DNA of 45,123 nucleotides from Cyclobacteriaceae bacterium (GTDB taxonomy: Bacteria; Bacteroidota; Bacteroidia; Cytophagales; Cyclobacteriaceae), in contig JAAUQL010000041.1 in the NCBI GenBank assembly GCA_012033595.1, positions 1 to 45,123 on the forward strand, given 5' to 3'. The notes beneath the pieces are model-generated. The model saw only the letters and a list, made by a program, of their open reading frames with translations. It was not told the origin of the DNA and made no database searches. Of this stretch, positions 16,474-23,807 are shown piece after piece (position 1 is the stretch's first letter; every line of letters starts with the position of its first letter). The position numbers and the translations under genes were made by a program.

Positions 16474-17022
16474 TTGATTGTTGGGTTGCAATAATAAAAT
16501 CAATATACGGCAAATATTGTTTTCGGAAACTTTTGAAAGCGCTGTTGAAGGCAGAACTTAAGGTCGGAGGAATGGTAATAAATGGCAACAGAAAGGTCAT
16601 TTTTAGCGTTCTCCGCCTGACTTTATCCTGGGTCATCAAGACCCTTCCTGATCAGCATTTCATCCCCTTTCGATGCCTTTATCGGTAAATTGGCTTCAAA
16701 CCCGAGCGCTTTTATGAAACTTATTGTGTAAATTATCAGTATTACTTTTCATGGCTTCATTTCAACGATACATACATCAGGCATTGCCGTCATATGCAAA
16801 TGGCAGGTTAGATGCGTTTGTTTGCAATGAAAATGTGTGCCCATGCCCGTTGTCCAAATCGTCATGCTGCTCGCCTTTGCACACTAAAGCCTTTATTTTC
16901 CAGCCCCCAAGTCTTTGCCTTCCCCAATGACTTGGGGAAAAAAACCAATACCCTACTGCGCACCAAAGCACATTTTACTTCCGAAACTATTTTAGTTTAG
17001 AATAATTTTTAATCCAAAAATC
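16474..17022. other. Intergenic region with a hairpin, no gene seen
   Basis: About 550 bp between divergent genes. Short frames on both strands lack recognisable content. A perfect 9-bp inverted repeat (CCCCAAGTC at 16905-16913, GACTTGGGG at 16929-16937) with a 15-nt loop is present. Just before the downstream ATG, TTTAGAATAAT at 16996-17006 resembles half of the palindrome found at the ric promoter (17810-17826), but the other half is not conserved. Confidence 0.4.
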
Positions 17023-17409
17023 ATGTTGACAAAAAATATCATATTATCGTATGGTGATTACGACCTGCTCAAAAATTATGTGAGTTCCAATACCTCAGTG
17101 AGCAACTTTTCTCTAAAAAAATTGACCACCGAATTGCGCACTGCCGAAATTGTTGAATCCGGCAAAGTGCCTAAAACCGTAGTTCAGCTCAATTCAAAAG
17201 TGAAATTGTATATAAAGGAAAATAAACAAAATATCAATGTCAGCCTGGTCTTGCCAAGCCAGGCCAATATCAAAGAAAACAAAATATCGATCTATTCGCC
17301 GATGGGCGCCGCCATAATCGGCTATGAAAAAGGCGATGAAATCGCCTGGGAAGTACCCGCAGGGCTTAAAACCATCAAAATTGTAGATGTAATCAATCAA
17401 AATGATTAA
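17023..17409 (+). CDS. GreA/GreB C-terminal domain protein (Rnk-like)
   Basis: A 128-residue cytoplasmic protein whose second half (VKLYIKENKQ to KTIKIVDV) matches the FKBP-like C-terminal domain of GreA/GreB and Rnk, including the SPMGAAIIGYEKGDEIAWEVP segment. The N-terminal 50 residues form a short helical region rather than the full GreA coiled coil, which fits Rnk or other RNA-polymerase secondary-channel regulators. Function is inferred: binding RNA polymerase and modulating elongation or stress response. It is a single-gene unit, 430 bp upstream of the nitrosative-stress cluster in the same orientation. Confidence 0.7.
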   Translation: MLTKNIILSYGDYDLLKNYVSSNTSVSNFSLKKLTTELRTAEIVESGKVPKTVVQLNSKVKLYIKENKQNINVSLVLPSQANIKENKISIYSPMGAAIIGYEKGDEIAWEVPAGLKTIKIVDVINQND

Positions 17410-17801
17410 ATAAATCGCATGCACCTGGTCGCAAGATAGTTGTCGGCTTGGTGCATTGAGTATATCAATCGATAGGTGCGTTGCTGAGTATAAGCAAAGC
17501 CAAATTTTACCACCAGATTTTTTTAAGCCCCACTATCGCGCAGACATGCTGTGCACCAAATCAAGCTTTTGGCGTTAATTTTCTACGAATGTCGGCTCAG
17601 CGGAAATTCTATAATCCCACATCTCGGTTGACAAATCTCAATTAATTCAAAGAGCAGTGGAGCATTTGGCTTTTGACCATTATATCTTCCTTGATTTTGC
17701 GATTTGGCACTTGCCAGCATATGCTCTACCGGCTTCTATTCACATAAAAAATAATGTTTAAAAATTAATAGAAGCATTGTGGTACTTTTATTATTTTTAT
17801 C
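17410..17801. other. Intergenic region upstream of the nitrosative-stress cluster
   Basis: About 390 bp with no convincing gene. ATGCACC (17419-17425) and GGTGCAT (17450-17456) could pair around a 24-nt loop just after the Rnk-like gene, possibly a weak terminator. The remainder shows no motif I recognise. Confidence 0.4.
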
Positions 17802-17809
17802 TATCTTTG
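17802..17809 (+). promoter_or_regulatory. -7 promoter box for the ric gene
   Basis: TATCTTTG matches the Bacteroidota -7 consensus TAnnTTTG exactly. An ATTG lies at 17776-17779, 22 bp upstream, as a possible -33 element. The box is 27 bp before the ATG at 17837, which leaves a short leader that contains a palindrome. Confidence 0.55.
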
Positions 17810-17826
17810 TTTAGAAATAATCTAAA
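17810..17826. promoter_or_regulatory. Palindrome at the ric transcription start, candidate operator
   Basis: TTTAGA, five bases AATAA, then TCTAAA form a perfect 17-bp dyad directly after the -7 box, where a repressor would block transcription. An Rrf2-type regulator is encoded at the end of the same cluster and is the natural candidate to bind it; a CRP/FNR-type regulator is an alternative. Binding is inferred from position and symmetry only. Confidence 0.45.
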
Positions 17827-17836
17827 TAAAGAACCA

Positions 17837-18785
17837 ATGAACGCTATAGAAGAAAACATCCTGAACGTGACTTTACTTGGGCCACGTGCCAAACATCCCA
17901 CTATATTTAAGAGATTTGAAGAAGTTCGACCAGGCGAAAACCTCATTATCCACAATGATCACGACCCCAAGCCGCTCTATTACCAATGATGGGTGAATTG
18001 GGCAATGTGTTTCAATGGGAATACCTGGAGCAAGGTCCCGAATGGTGGAAAGTAAAACTCACAAAAAACACACCCGGTCACAATGAAGAAACCATAGGCC
18101 AATTGGCAGCTAAAGACCTGCGCAAGGTAGAAATATTTAAAAAGTACGGTCTTGACTTCTGCTGCGGTGGCAACAAGACGGTAAGACAAGCCTGTGCCGA
18201 CCAGGGACTCGATGCCACCAGAATTGAGCAGGAATTGCTGCATGCCGATAAGCTGGCAGGTGGACAGGCACTACCCTACAACGAGTGGGATCTGGATTTT
18301 TTGGCAGATTTTATTGTGAATACGCATCATAAATATGTGCAAAAATCTATCCCCGAAATTCGCGCCTACGCCATGAAGGTGGCCGAAGTACATGGTGCCA
18401 ACCATCCCGAACTTATACCGGTGCACGAATTGGTAGAAGAGATGCATACGGAGTTAATGAGCCATATGCATAAAGAAGAAAATATACTGTTCCCCTATAT
18501 CAAAGAGCTGATCGCTAAAAAGGGGTCTAAGATAGCACTGCAGAACGGAACCATAAAAAACCCAATCAGCACGATGATCGCCGAACATGAGTCGGTTGGT
18601 GACGTACTGGCCGAGATCAGGACGTTGACCAGTGACTACACCTTGCCGCAAGACGCCTGCGCAACCTACTCTATTTTGTTTCGCATGCTTGATGAATTTG
18701 AAAGCGACTTGCATATGCACATCCATTTAGAAACAATATTCTTTTTCCTAAAGCCGAAAATCTCGAAAAAGAATTGACGGCTTAG
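17837..18785 (+). CDS. ric: DUF2249-RIC fusion, iron-sulfur cluster repair di-iron protein, two frameshifts
   Basis: Corrected, this is a 316-residue protein. Residues about 1-75 are a DUF2249 domain (NVTLLGPRAKHPTIF, FQWEYLEQGPEWWKVKL). Next is a ScdA N-terminal domain with GLDFCCGG, then a hemerythrin-like di-iron domain with HHKYV, VHELVEEMHTELMSHMHKEE, MIAEHE and HIHLENNILFP. RIC/ScdA/YtfE proteins repair Fe-S clusters after nitric oxide or oxidative damage. The frame is broken at AA 17985-17986 (one base missing between YYQ and MMGELG) and at AAA 18731-18733 (one base missing inside HIHLENNILFP, changing the last metal-ligand region). Adding both bases gives exactly 317 codons, ending at the TAG 18783-18785. 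A strong hairpin follows. Confidence 0.85.
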
Positions 18786-18793
18786 AGGGCAGT

Positions 18794-18823
18794 GGGCAAC
18801 TGGCTATGGTCACCCAGTTGCCC
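18794..18823 (+). terminator. Intercistronic hairpin after ric
   Basis: GGGCAACTGG (18794-18803) and CCAGTTGCCC (18814-18823) form a perfect 10-bp stem with a 10-nt loop, followed by TCTTTCC. It lies 8 bp past the corrected ric stop and about 64 bp before the next start. It may terminate or attenuate transcription, making ric more highly expressed than the downstream genes, or protect the ric 3' end. Confidence 0.6.
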
Positions 18824-18887
18824 TCTTTCCAACGAAAATGCAGCTAAAACGCAAAAAGCACTTTAAGCAAACCCCGATATTACAGAC

Positions 18888-19695
18888 ATGTTGATAAATA
18901 AAAACACGAAGATTGGCAAACTTCTAAAGCACCACCCAGGTGCATTGGAGAAGATCATTGCCATCAATCCTTTGTTCGAAAAACTGCGAAACCCCGTCTT
19001 GCGCAAGCTGATGGCAGGGCGCACGAGCATAGCCATGGCGGCCAGGGTAGGCGGTTGCAGCCCCGAAACTTTCTTTAGGGCACTCAAACCATTGGGATTT
19101 GTATCGGAGCACATCGCAGAGGTGGAGCCGGCCAATGCAGCCAAAAACCCGGCCTTTGCCATCGATCCCGCCAAGGTGGTGACTATGGATGTACGTCCGA
19201 TTTTGGCAGGTGGCGAAGATCCGTTGCACCAGATTCAGGCCAGGGTGAAGGAACTCAGGTTAGGAGAAATACTCAGCATCATCAATACGTTTGAACCCTC
19301 GCCGCTCATCGCCCTGCTGGGCAAGCAGGGTTTTTTAACCCACGTCAACAAGGTGGGCGATAAGCATATCGAAACGTTTTTTATAAAAAAACAATGAGAA
19401 ACCGGTCGAGATAGCTGATGTAGCCGAACTTCAACAAGCAGGATGGCAAGAGGTTGTCGATAGATTTGCCGGCAAAACCCACACTCTGGATGTAAGGGGG
19501 CTGGAAATGCCCCTGCCAATGACCACCATTCTGGAAACATTGGCTAAACTGGGCGACGATGAAGCGCTGTTTGTCAAACACAAACGCGTACCGGTATATT
19601 TGCTTCCCGAGCTTAGCGATCGGCACATGGAATACCGCATCAAAGAACTCGGTGACAATGATGTTGAGCTATTGATTTTCAAAAAAAAGATATGA
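18888..19695 (+). CDS. DUF1858-DUF2249-DUF2249 protein, one frameshift
   Basis: Corrected length 268 residues. The N-terminal segment (TKIGKLLKHHPGALEKI, AMAARVGG) is a DUF1858 domain. Two DUF2249 domains follow, one at about residues 100-165 (VVTMDVRPILAGGEDPLHQI, FEPSPLIALLGKQGF) and one in the C-terminal 90 residues (TLDVRGLEMPLPMTTIL, HKRVPVYLLPEL). The frame breaks at the A7 run 19384-19391; removing one base joins FFIKN to NEKPVEIADVAEL and yields 269 codons including stop. DUF2249 is TusA-like and often accompanies NO-related genes; the molecular role is unknown. Its stop overlaps the next ATG by four bases, which argues for cotranslation. Confidence 0.75.
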
Positions 19696-20966
19696 TCTCA
19701 GGAAATATACAAAAAACAACTTCCCACCAAATAGTGCTGCCATTTTACCTCTATGCAGCCCTGGCTTTTTTGTCAGCTTGTGCTATGTTGTACCTATTTA
19801 CCGACTCCTTTCACTTTCATCATTTCAATCCCAAAACACTCGCCGTAGTCCATACCATGGCCTTGGGCTGGGCCACCATGATGATATTGGGAGCGAGCTA
19901 CCAGTTGGTTCCCGTGCTCATTGAAGGCAAACTTTACAGTGAATCGCTCGCTTATCTGAGTTTTGTGAGTGCAGCTATTGGCATACCCATATTGGTGTAC
20001 GGGTTTTACGTATTCGATATGGGATGGCCTCTGCGCACTGGCGGTATTTTGGTGAATGTAGCCGTATTGCTCTACCTGATCAATCTGGGAAAAAGCCTGC
20101 TCGATAGCCAGTCAAAAAATATCCATGCCATCATCGTATTCACAGCCATGCTCTGGCTGCTGGCCACTACCCTGCTTGGCTTACTGCTTGTGTACAATTT
20201 CGGCACTAAGATACTTAGCCGCGATTCGCTAAGCTATCTTTCCATACATGCCCACATAGGCATTGCGGGTTGGTTTCTTCAGTTGGTCATTGGGGTGGGC
20301 TCTCGCCTCATCCCTATGTTTCTCATTTCTAAATACACCAACCAAAAGTTGCTTTGGCAGGTGTATGCACTCATCAACCTTGCATTGGTGCTTTTTATAA
20401 TGTTTGACCTGCTGAGCCTTGATTCCAGCCTGTTTTATGTGCCGCTGGGCATGGTGTTGCTGGCTATGGGTCAGTTTGGTTCTTTTGTCTATAAAGCCTA
20501 CCAACAGCGCATTCGAAAAAAGGTGGACGAAGCCATGCAGTTGTCATTGCTTTCGGTGGTAATGATTGCCCTGCCCCTGGTGGTGCTGCTTGTATTTATT
20601 TTGGTGGTAAACTTCTTTACTCCCATGGGCAACCTGGCCAACGTGTACGGGTTTTTGATCTTCTTTGGCTGGCTCACCGCCATTATCCTTGGCATGACAT
20701 TCAAGACACTGCCCTTCATAGTTTGGAACAAGGTGTATCACAAACAGGCCACCGACCAAGTCACGCCCAATCCAAAAGATTTGTTCAACGAAGGCATTTT
20801 CAAAATATCTGCACTCAGCTACCTGCTTGGTTTTGTTATATTTTCTATCGGCCTCATGGCAAGAACGGATATTTTGCTGCAAACAGGAGCCTTGCTGCTG
20901 TTGTGCACCGCTATTTTGTATAATTACAATGTGTTTAAAATATTATTGCACAAAACAAAAAAATGA
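19692..20966 (+). CDS. 12-TM NnrS-like / heme-copper-oxidase-subunit-I-like membrane protein
   Basis: A 424-residue inner-membrane protein with about twelve hydrophobic segments. Histidines in membrane positions (VHTMALGWATMM, SIHAHIGIAGWFLQL, GVGSRLIPMF) are typical of NnrS-like and subunit-I-like proteins that bind heme and protect against nitric oxide. It lacks an obvious full set of oxidase ligands, so an enzymatic NO reductase role is not shown. ATGA overlaps link it to the DUF2249 gene before it and the SufT-like gene after it. Together with RIC and an Rrf2 regulator this points to a role under nitrosative stress. The family assignment is from motif recall and should be treated as moderate. 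Confidence 0.65.
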   Translation: MISGNIQKTTSHQIVLPFYLYAALAFLSACAMLYLFTDSFHFHHFNPKTLAVVHTMALGWATMMILGASYQLVPVLIEGKLYSESLAYLSFVSAAIGIPILVYGFYVFDMGWPLRTGGILVNVAVLLYLINLGKSLLDSQSKNIHAIIVFTAMLWLLATTLLGLLLVYNFGTKILSRDSLSYLSIHAHIGIAGWFLQLVIGVGSRLIPMFLISKYTNQKLLWQVYALINLALVLFIMFDLLSLDSSLFYVPLGMVLLAMGQFGSFVYKAYQQRIRKKVDEAMQLSLLSVVMIALPLVVLLVFILVVNFFTPMGNLANVYGFLIFFGWLTAIILGMTFKTLPFIVWNKVYHKQATDQVTPNPKDLFNEGIFKISALSYLLGFVIFSIGLMARTDILLQTGALLLLCTAILYNYNVFKILLHKTKK

Positions 20967-21292
20967 TGAATGTACGCAACAACAACAGTGAAAAATGCAC
21001 CCGGGCACTCTTTGCACTGGCAGATGTGATAGACCCGGAAATCGGCCTGAATGTGGTAGATTTGGGATTGATTTACCGCATTGACTTCTTGGAAGAGGAA
21101 AAAAAAATAGAGGTGGATATGACGCTCACCACACAGTTTTGCCCCATGGGCGAATCGATCACGAACAATGTGAGCCGGGCGATTGCGCAAAAATTCCAGG
21201 AATATGCTGTTAACCTCAACCTGGTTTTTGAGCCTCCATGGGATCCTGAAATGATTACCACCGAAGGAAAAAAATTCCTGGGCAACAACTGA
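20963..21292 (+). CDS. DUF59/MIP18 family Fe-S assembly protein (SufT-like)
   Basis: A 109-residue cytoplasmic protein of the DUF59 (MIP18/PaaD/SufT) family. Typical features are ALADVIDPEIGLNVVDLGLIYRID and the conserved cysteine in LTTQFCPMGE, followed by FEPPWDPEMIT. Family members help mature Fe-S proteins. It overlaps the preceding gene by four bases and sits 11 bp before the Rrf2 gene, so Fe-S assembly and NO response appear co-expressed here. It could also serve one specific target rather than general Fe-S maturation. Confidence 0.85.
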   Translation: MMNVRNNNSEKCTRALFALADVIDPEIGLNVVDLGLIYRIDFLEEEKKIEVDMTLTTQFCPMGESITNNVSRAIAQKFQEYAVNLNLVFEPPWDPEMITTEGKKFLGNN

Positions 21293-21303
21293 CAAGATAC
21301 ATC

Positions 21304-21735
21304 ATGCTGAGCCTGACCTGCAAAACTGCGATCAAAGCGGTGATTTTATTGGCCTCACAACCAGAGGGCGACACAAAACTTTCATTGAAAGAAATATCGG
21401 AAGCTATTGGCGCCAGCAGCCATACGGTGGGCAAATTCCTGCAAACGCTGGTGAGGCATGCGGTGATCAAAAGCGTAAAAGGGCCTGCGGGTGGTTTTTT
21501 TATCACGAAAGCACAAAAAGACCAGTCTATAATGTCCATAGTAGAAGCCATTGATGGCAAACAGATTTTTACAGGCTGTGGCCTGGGGCTGAGTCAGTGT
21601 TCTGAAGCACACCCCTGCCCGATCCACGATCAGTACAAAGAAATACGGGACGCAATGGACAAACTCTTTGGTGACAATACCATCGCAAGCCTTTGCCAAT
21701 CGGTGCACATCGGCGAAACGTATCTTTTGGGCTAA
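21304..21735 (+). CDS. Rrf2 family regulator (NsrR/IscR-like)
   Basis: A 143-residue winged-helix regulator. The DNA-binding domain (LSLKEISEAIGASSHTVGKFLQTLVRHAVI... GPAGGFF) is followed by three cysteines arranged C-x6-C-x5-C (CGLGLSQC, then SEAHPC), the likely Fe-S ligands in NsrR/IscR-type sensors. Such regulators sense NO or Fe-S status and usually repress repair genes. It closes the cluster that starts with ric and may act on the palindrome at 17810-17826. Whether it senses NO or cluster availability cannot be told from sequence. Confidence 0.85.
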   Translation: MLSLTCKTAIKAVILLASQPEGDTKLSLKEISEAIGASSHTVGKFLQTLVRHAVIKSVKGPAGGFFITKAQKDQSIMSIVEAIDGKQIFTGCGLGLSQCSEAHPCPIHDQYKEIRDAMDKLFGDNTIASLCQSVHIGETYLLG

Positions 21736-21918
21736 AGCACCCACAGAGGGAGTATCAGGCAGGGCAGTGTGGATTTAGCGTGTCAACGTGCGAATGGACT
21801 CCATATTCTTTTATTCGCATAGGCCAGGTTTCCGTCGCAGCAAAAGAGGGAATATGCTGTCTGTTCTTTTTTACTCGCATTTATCCCTTATTTTTAAATG
21901 CCAATAAAACCCCGCTTT

Positions 21919-22581
21919 ATGAAATGGACCTATATTTTATCGCAGAAAACTAAAGTTGCCGTGTCGCTCACCCTCATCATTGCGATGGTACTGATGACCA
22001 ATTTCCTAAGCAAAAGGCATTTTTCTGAACTTCAACAATCGTTTGCCTCTGTGTACGAAGACCGCTTGCTGGTAGAAATTCACATTTACAAAATCACCAC
22101 CTTCCTCAATAGCAAAAATATGTTGCTTCACGAAATGTTTGAAGGCAACCAGGCCATGAACCTGTCGCCTTTTGTAGCTATAAATGATTCGATACAATTA
22201 CATGTGCGGTCATTTGGCAAAACCCAGCTTACGCCGGAGGAAGCGAGGATCTTTGCCAAATTGAAAATGAATGTGAACCAACTCATGGCGCTGGAAGACT
22301 CCATCATCTCGCTGGGGGAGATTCATACCTTGCACGACCCGCTTATCAGAACCAACAAGAAACACGCGCAATTGGCTCAAAATCTGTCGAAGCTGTCAAA
22401 CATTCAGCGCGAGGAGGGTCAAAGACTGATAGAAAAATCGAAAAAAATAGTCTCCAGCAGCAAAATCGCCCTGCAACTCGAATTGGTGATCGTCATCGTG
22501 ATCGGCATTATAGTACAGGCCCTGATATTCTCATCCAAAACAACCCTGAGCAAAATCAGACAACATCCGGGTCTGAATTGA
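21919..22581 (+). CDS. Membrane protein with chemoreceptor-like four-helix-bundle sensor domain
   Basis: From MKWTYILSQ this is about 220 residues: a TM helix (VAVSLTLIIAMVLM), a roughly 150-residue helical periplasmic region resembling the 4HB_MCP ligand-binding domain, and a second TM helix near the C-terminus (LELVIVIVIGIIVQALIF) with only about 20 cytoplasmic residues after it. There is no HAMP, methyl-accepting or kinase domain, so it is a sensor-like module without visible output. I prefer the start at 21919 over 21898 because the upstream seven residues are not needed for the signal anchor. It ends 58 bp from the convergent DoxX gene. Confidence 0.6.
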   Translation: MKWTYILSQKTKVAVSLTLIIAMVLMTNFLSKRHFSELQQSFASVYEDRLLVEIHIYKITTFLNSKNMLLHEMFEGNQAMNLSPFVAINDSIQLHVRSFGKTQLTPEEARIFAKLKMNVNQLMALEDSIISLGEIHTLHDPLIRTNKKHAQLAQNLSKLSNIQREEGQRLIEKSKKIVSSSKIALQLELVIVIVIGIIVQALIFSSKTTLSKIRQHPGLN

Positions 22582-22595
22582 ACACAGCTATGCCT

Positions 22596-22610
22596 ACAAG
22601 CCGAGCTTGT
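22596..22610. terminator. Small hairpin between convergent genes
   Basis: ACAAGC and GCTTGT pair around a CGA loop between the stops of the 4HB protein and the DoxX gene. The stem is short and no T tract follows, so it is only a weak terminator candidate. Confidence 0.25.
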
Positions 22611-22639
22611 TGATACGTAACCGTGATGCGGAAACCCGG

Positions 22640-23017
22640 CTATTTGCTTTGGAACAAAGCGGTGTATTTTTGCCTGTGGTAATAGGCCAAAAATAGCGTT
22701 CCAAAAAAAACAAACAAGGCAATTGGCAGGCCTTCGGGAACCAAAAGGAGATGCACCATGAGGATATTGACCGCAATAGGGAAAATAACCACTGCCGCCA
22801 ACGCCACATAGCGTCCGATTATAAAAGACAAGCCGCAAATTAATTCCAATGCTTTCACCATCGGCATCATATACCCCGATGCCTCCATGCCTTCGTTAAA
22901 AGTTTTGAATGAACCGGTCATTTCGGGCTGGGGAAATAATTCGAAAAAATAGGCCACAGCGCCAAAAACAAAAAGAATGCCCATGAGCACCCTAACGATA
23001 ATTACAGCAATTTTCAT
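22640..23017 (-). CDS. DoxX family membrane protein
   Basis: A 125-residue protein with four hydrophobic segments, typical of the small DoxX-like family (RVLMGILFVFGAVAYFF, MPMVKALELICGLSFIIGRY, AVNILMVHLLL). Members occur as lone membrane proteins, and some partner with redox or thiosulfate-oxidising enzymes; no partner is visible here. It is a single gene convergent with the 4HB protein. Its role is unknown. Confidence 0.75.
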   Translation of the reverse strand: MKIAVIIVRVLMGILFVFGAVAYFFELFPQPEMTGSFKTFNEGMEASGYMMPMVKALELICGLSFIIGRYVALAAVVIFPIAVNILMVHLLLVPEGLPIALFVFFGTLFLAYYHRQKYTALFQSK

Positions 23018-23807
23018 GATTGTTGATTTTTGAGATTCAGAATGAAGCGAAAAATATAAAAAAGCGCTTTGATCGACAATATGGGATGAAAAATATAATT
23101 AGAAACACGCCATTTTAGCTCCCAAATCCGCCTCCCAATCCTGTAGTGATTCAGCCATTTTTTATGCACCCTTAAATGCTGCGTTTATTTTCTGCTTTTA
23201 GCCAGAAAGTCACAGTCAAACCGGTTTGAGGTCGCAAAATGTTAACCTTATAAAAACGATGCTGATGGTTTTTAAAAAGATCAGGACGATTTTTAAAAAG
23301 ATCATGATGATTTTTAAAATAATCATGATCTTTTTTTGAAAGCGGCAGTTGTCTTTCCACTTTTTATTAACGGGCTGGATAAGGCGTAGTGGGTATTTCT
23401 ACTCCTTATCATGATTAGGCCAGCTTTTGCCTGGCCTTTCTATCCATAATTATTGCCTGCGATCTATGGCCTGCTGAAGCCCTCAAATTATCACATTTTT
23501 CCGGGAGTAAGCTTGCAATTGAAGCAGTGATGAGGAACAAATATTATTAAACCAGGTGTGAACAATCTGCTACTTGCCTACCATCATTGCACTATAAGGC
23601 CAGCCAACATCTCGAAGGTTCCGCCTAGTTGCACACAGATTGCCTCGTTCGTACGAAAAGGCCTATCACGCTATGAAGGTGGTGAGCTGACGCTTTTGCC
23701 AAATTCACCTTTGCGGTAAGGATCCCTTTTCGCTCTTGGTGGTTAAAAAGCATTACCGATAGCGTATTTATACCCATGTGTTTTTTGGATGGCCTGGCAC
23801 TCTGCTA
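23018..23807. other. Long intergenic region with tandem repeats and a hairpin
   Basis: About 790 bp without a convincing gene. It contains the 21-bp tandem repeats at 23264-23326 and a hairpin, AGGCCAG (23417-23423) with CTGGCCT (23431-23437), followed by TTCT on the plus strand. A 62-codon minus-strand frame at 23172-23360 runs through the repeats but looks like their by-product. The receptor gene of the copper operon ends just to the right. Confidence 0.45.
23264..23326. repeat. 21-bp tandem repeat, three full units plus a degenerate fourth
   Basis: Three consecutive 21-bp units (23264-23284, 23285-23305, 23306-23326) share the core TTTTTAAAA with flanking GATnnT and GATCA/AATCA; a degenerate start of a fourth unit follows. 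Each unit has internal palindromes (TTTTTAAAAA, ATCATGAT). Because 21 is a multiple of three, a minus-strand frame shows a heptapeptide repeat ending in LFKN or YFKN. Confidence 0.75.

Noticed and set aside
16905-16937. 9-bp inverted repeat as an intrinsic terminator
   Set aside because: The run next to it is A on the plus strand and the T run on the minus strand lies on the wrong side of the stem, so it does not fit a terminator in either direction.
17837-18785. Programmed frameshifting in the ric gene
   Set aside because: Two shifts at unrelated short A runs, with no slippery heptamer or downstream structure at the first, and ten similar cases elsewhere, fit sequencing error better.
23172-23360. 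62-codon minus-strand frame through the 21-bp repeats
   Set aside because: Its open frame is explained by a repeat unit of 21 bp; no signal, domain or gene context supports a protein.
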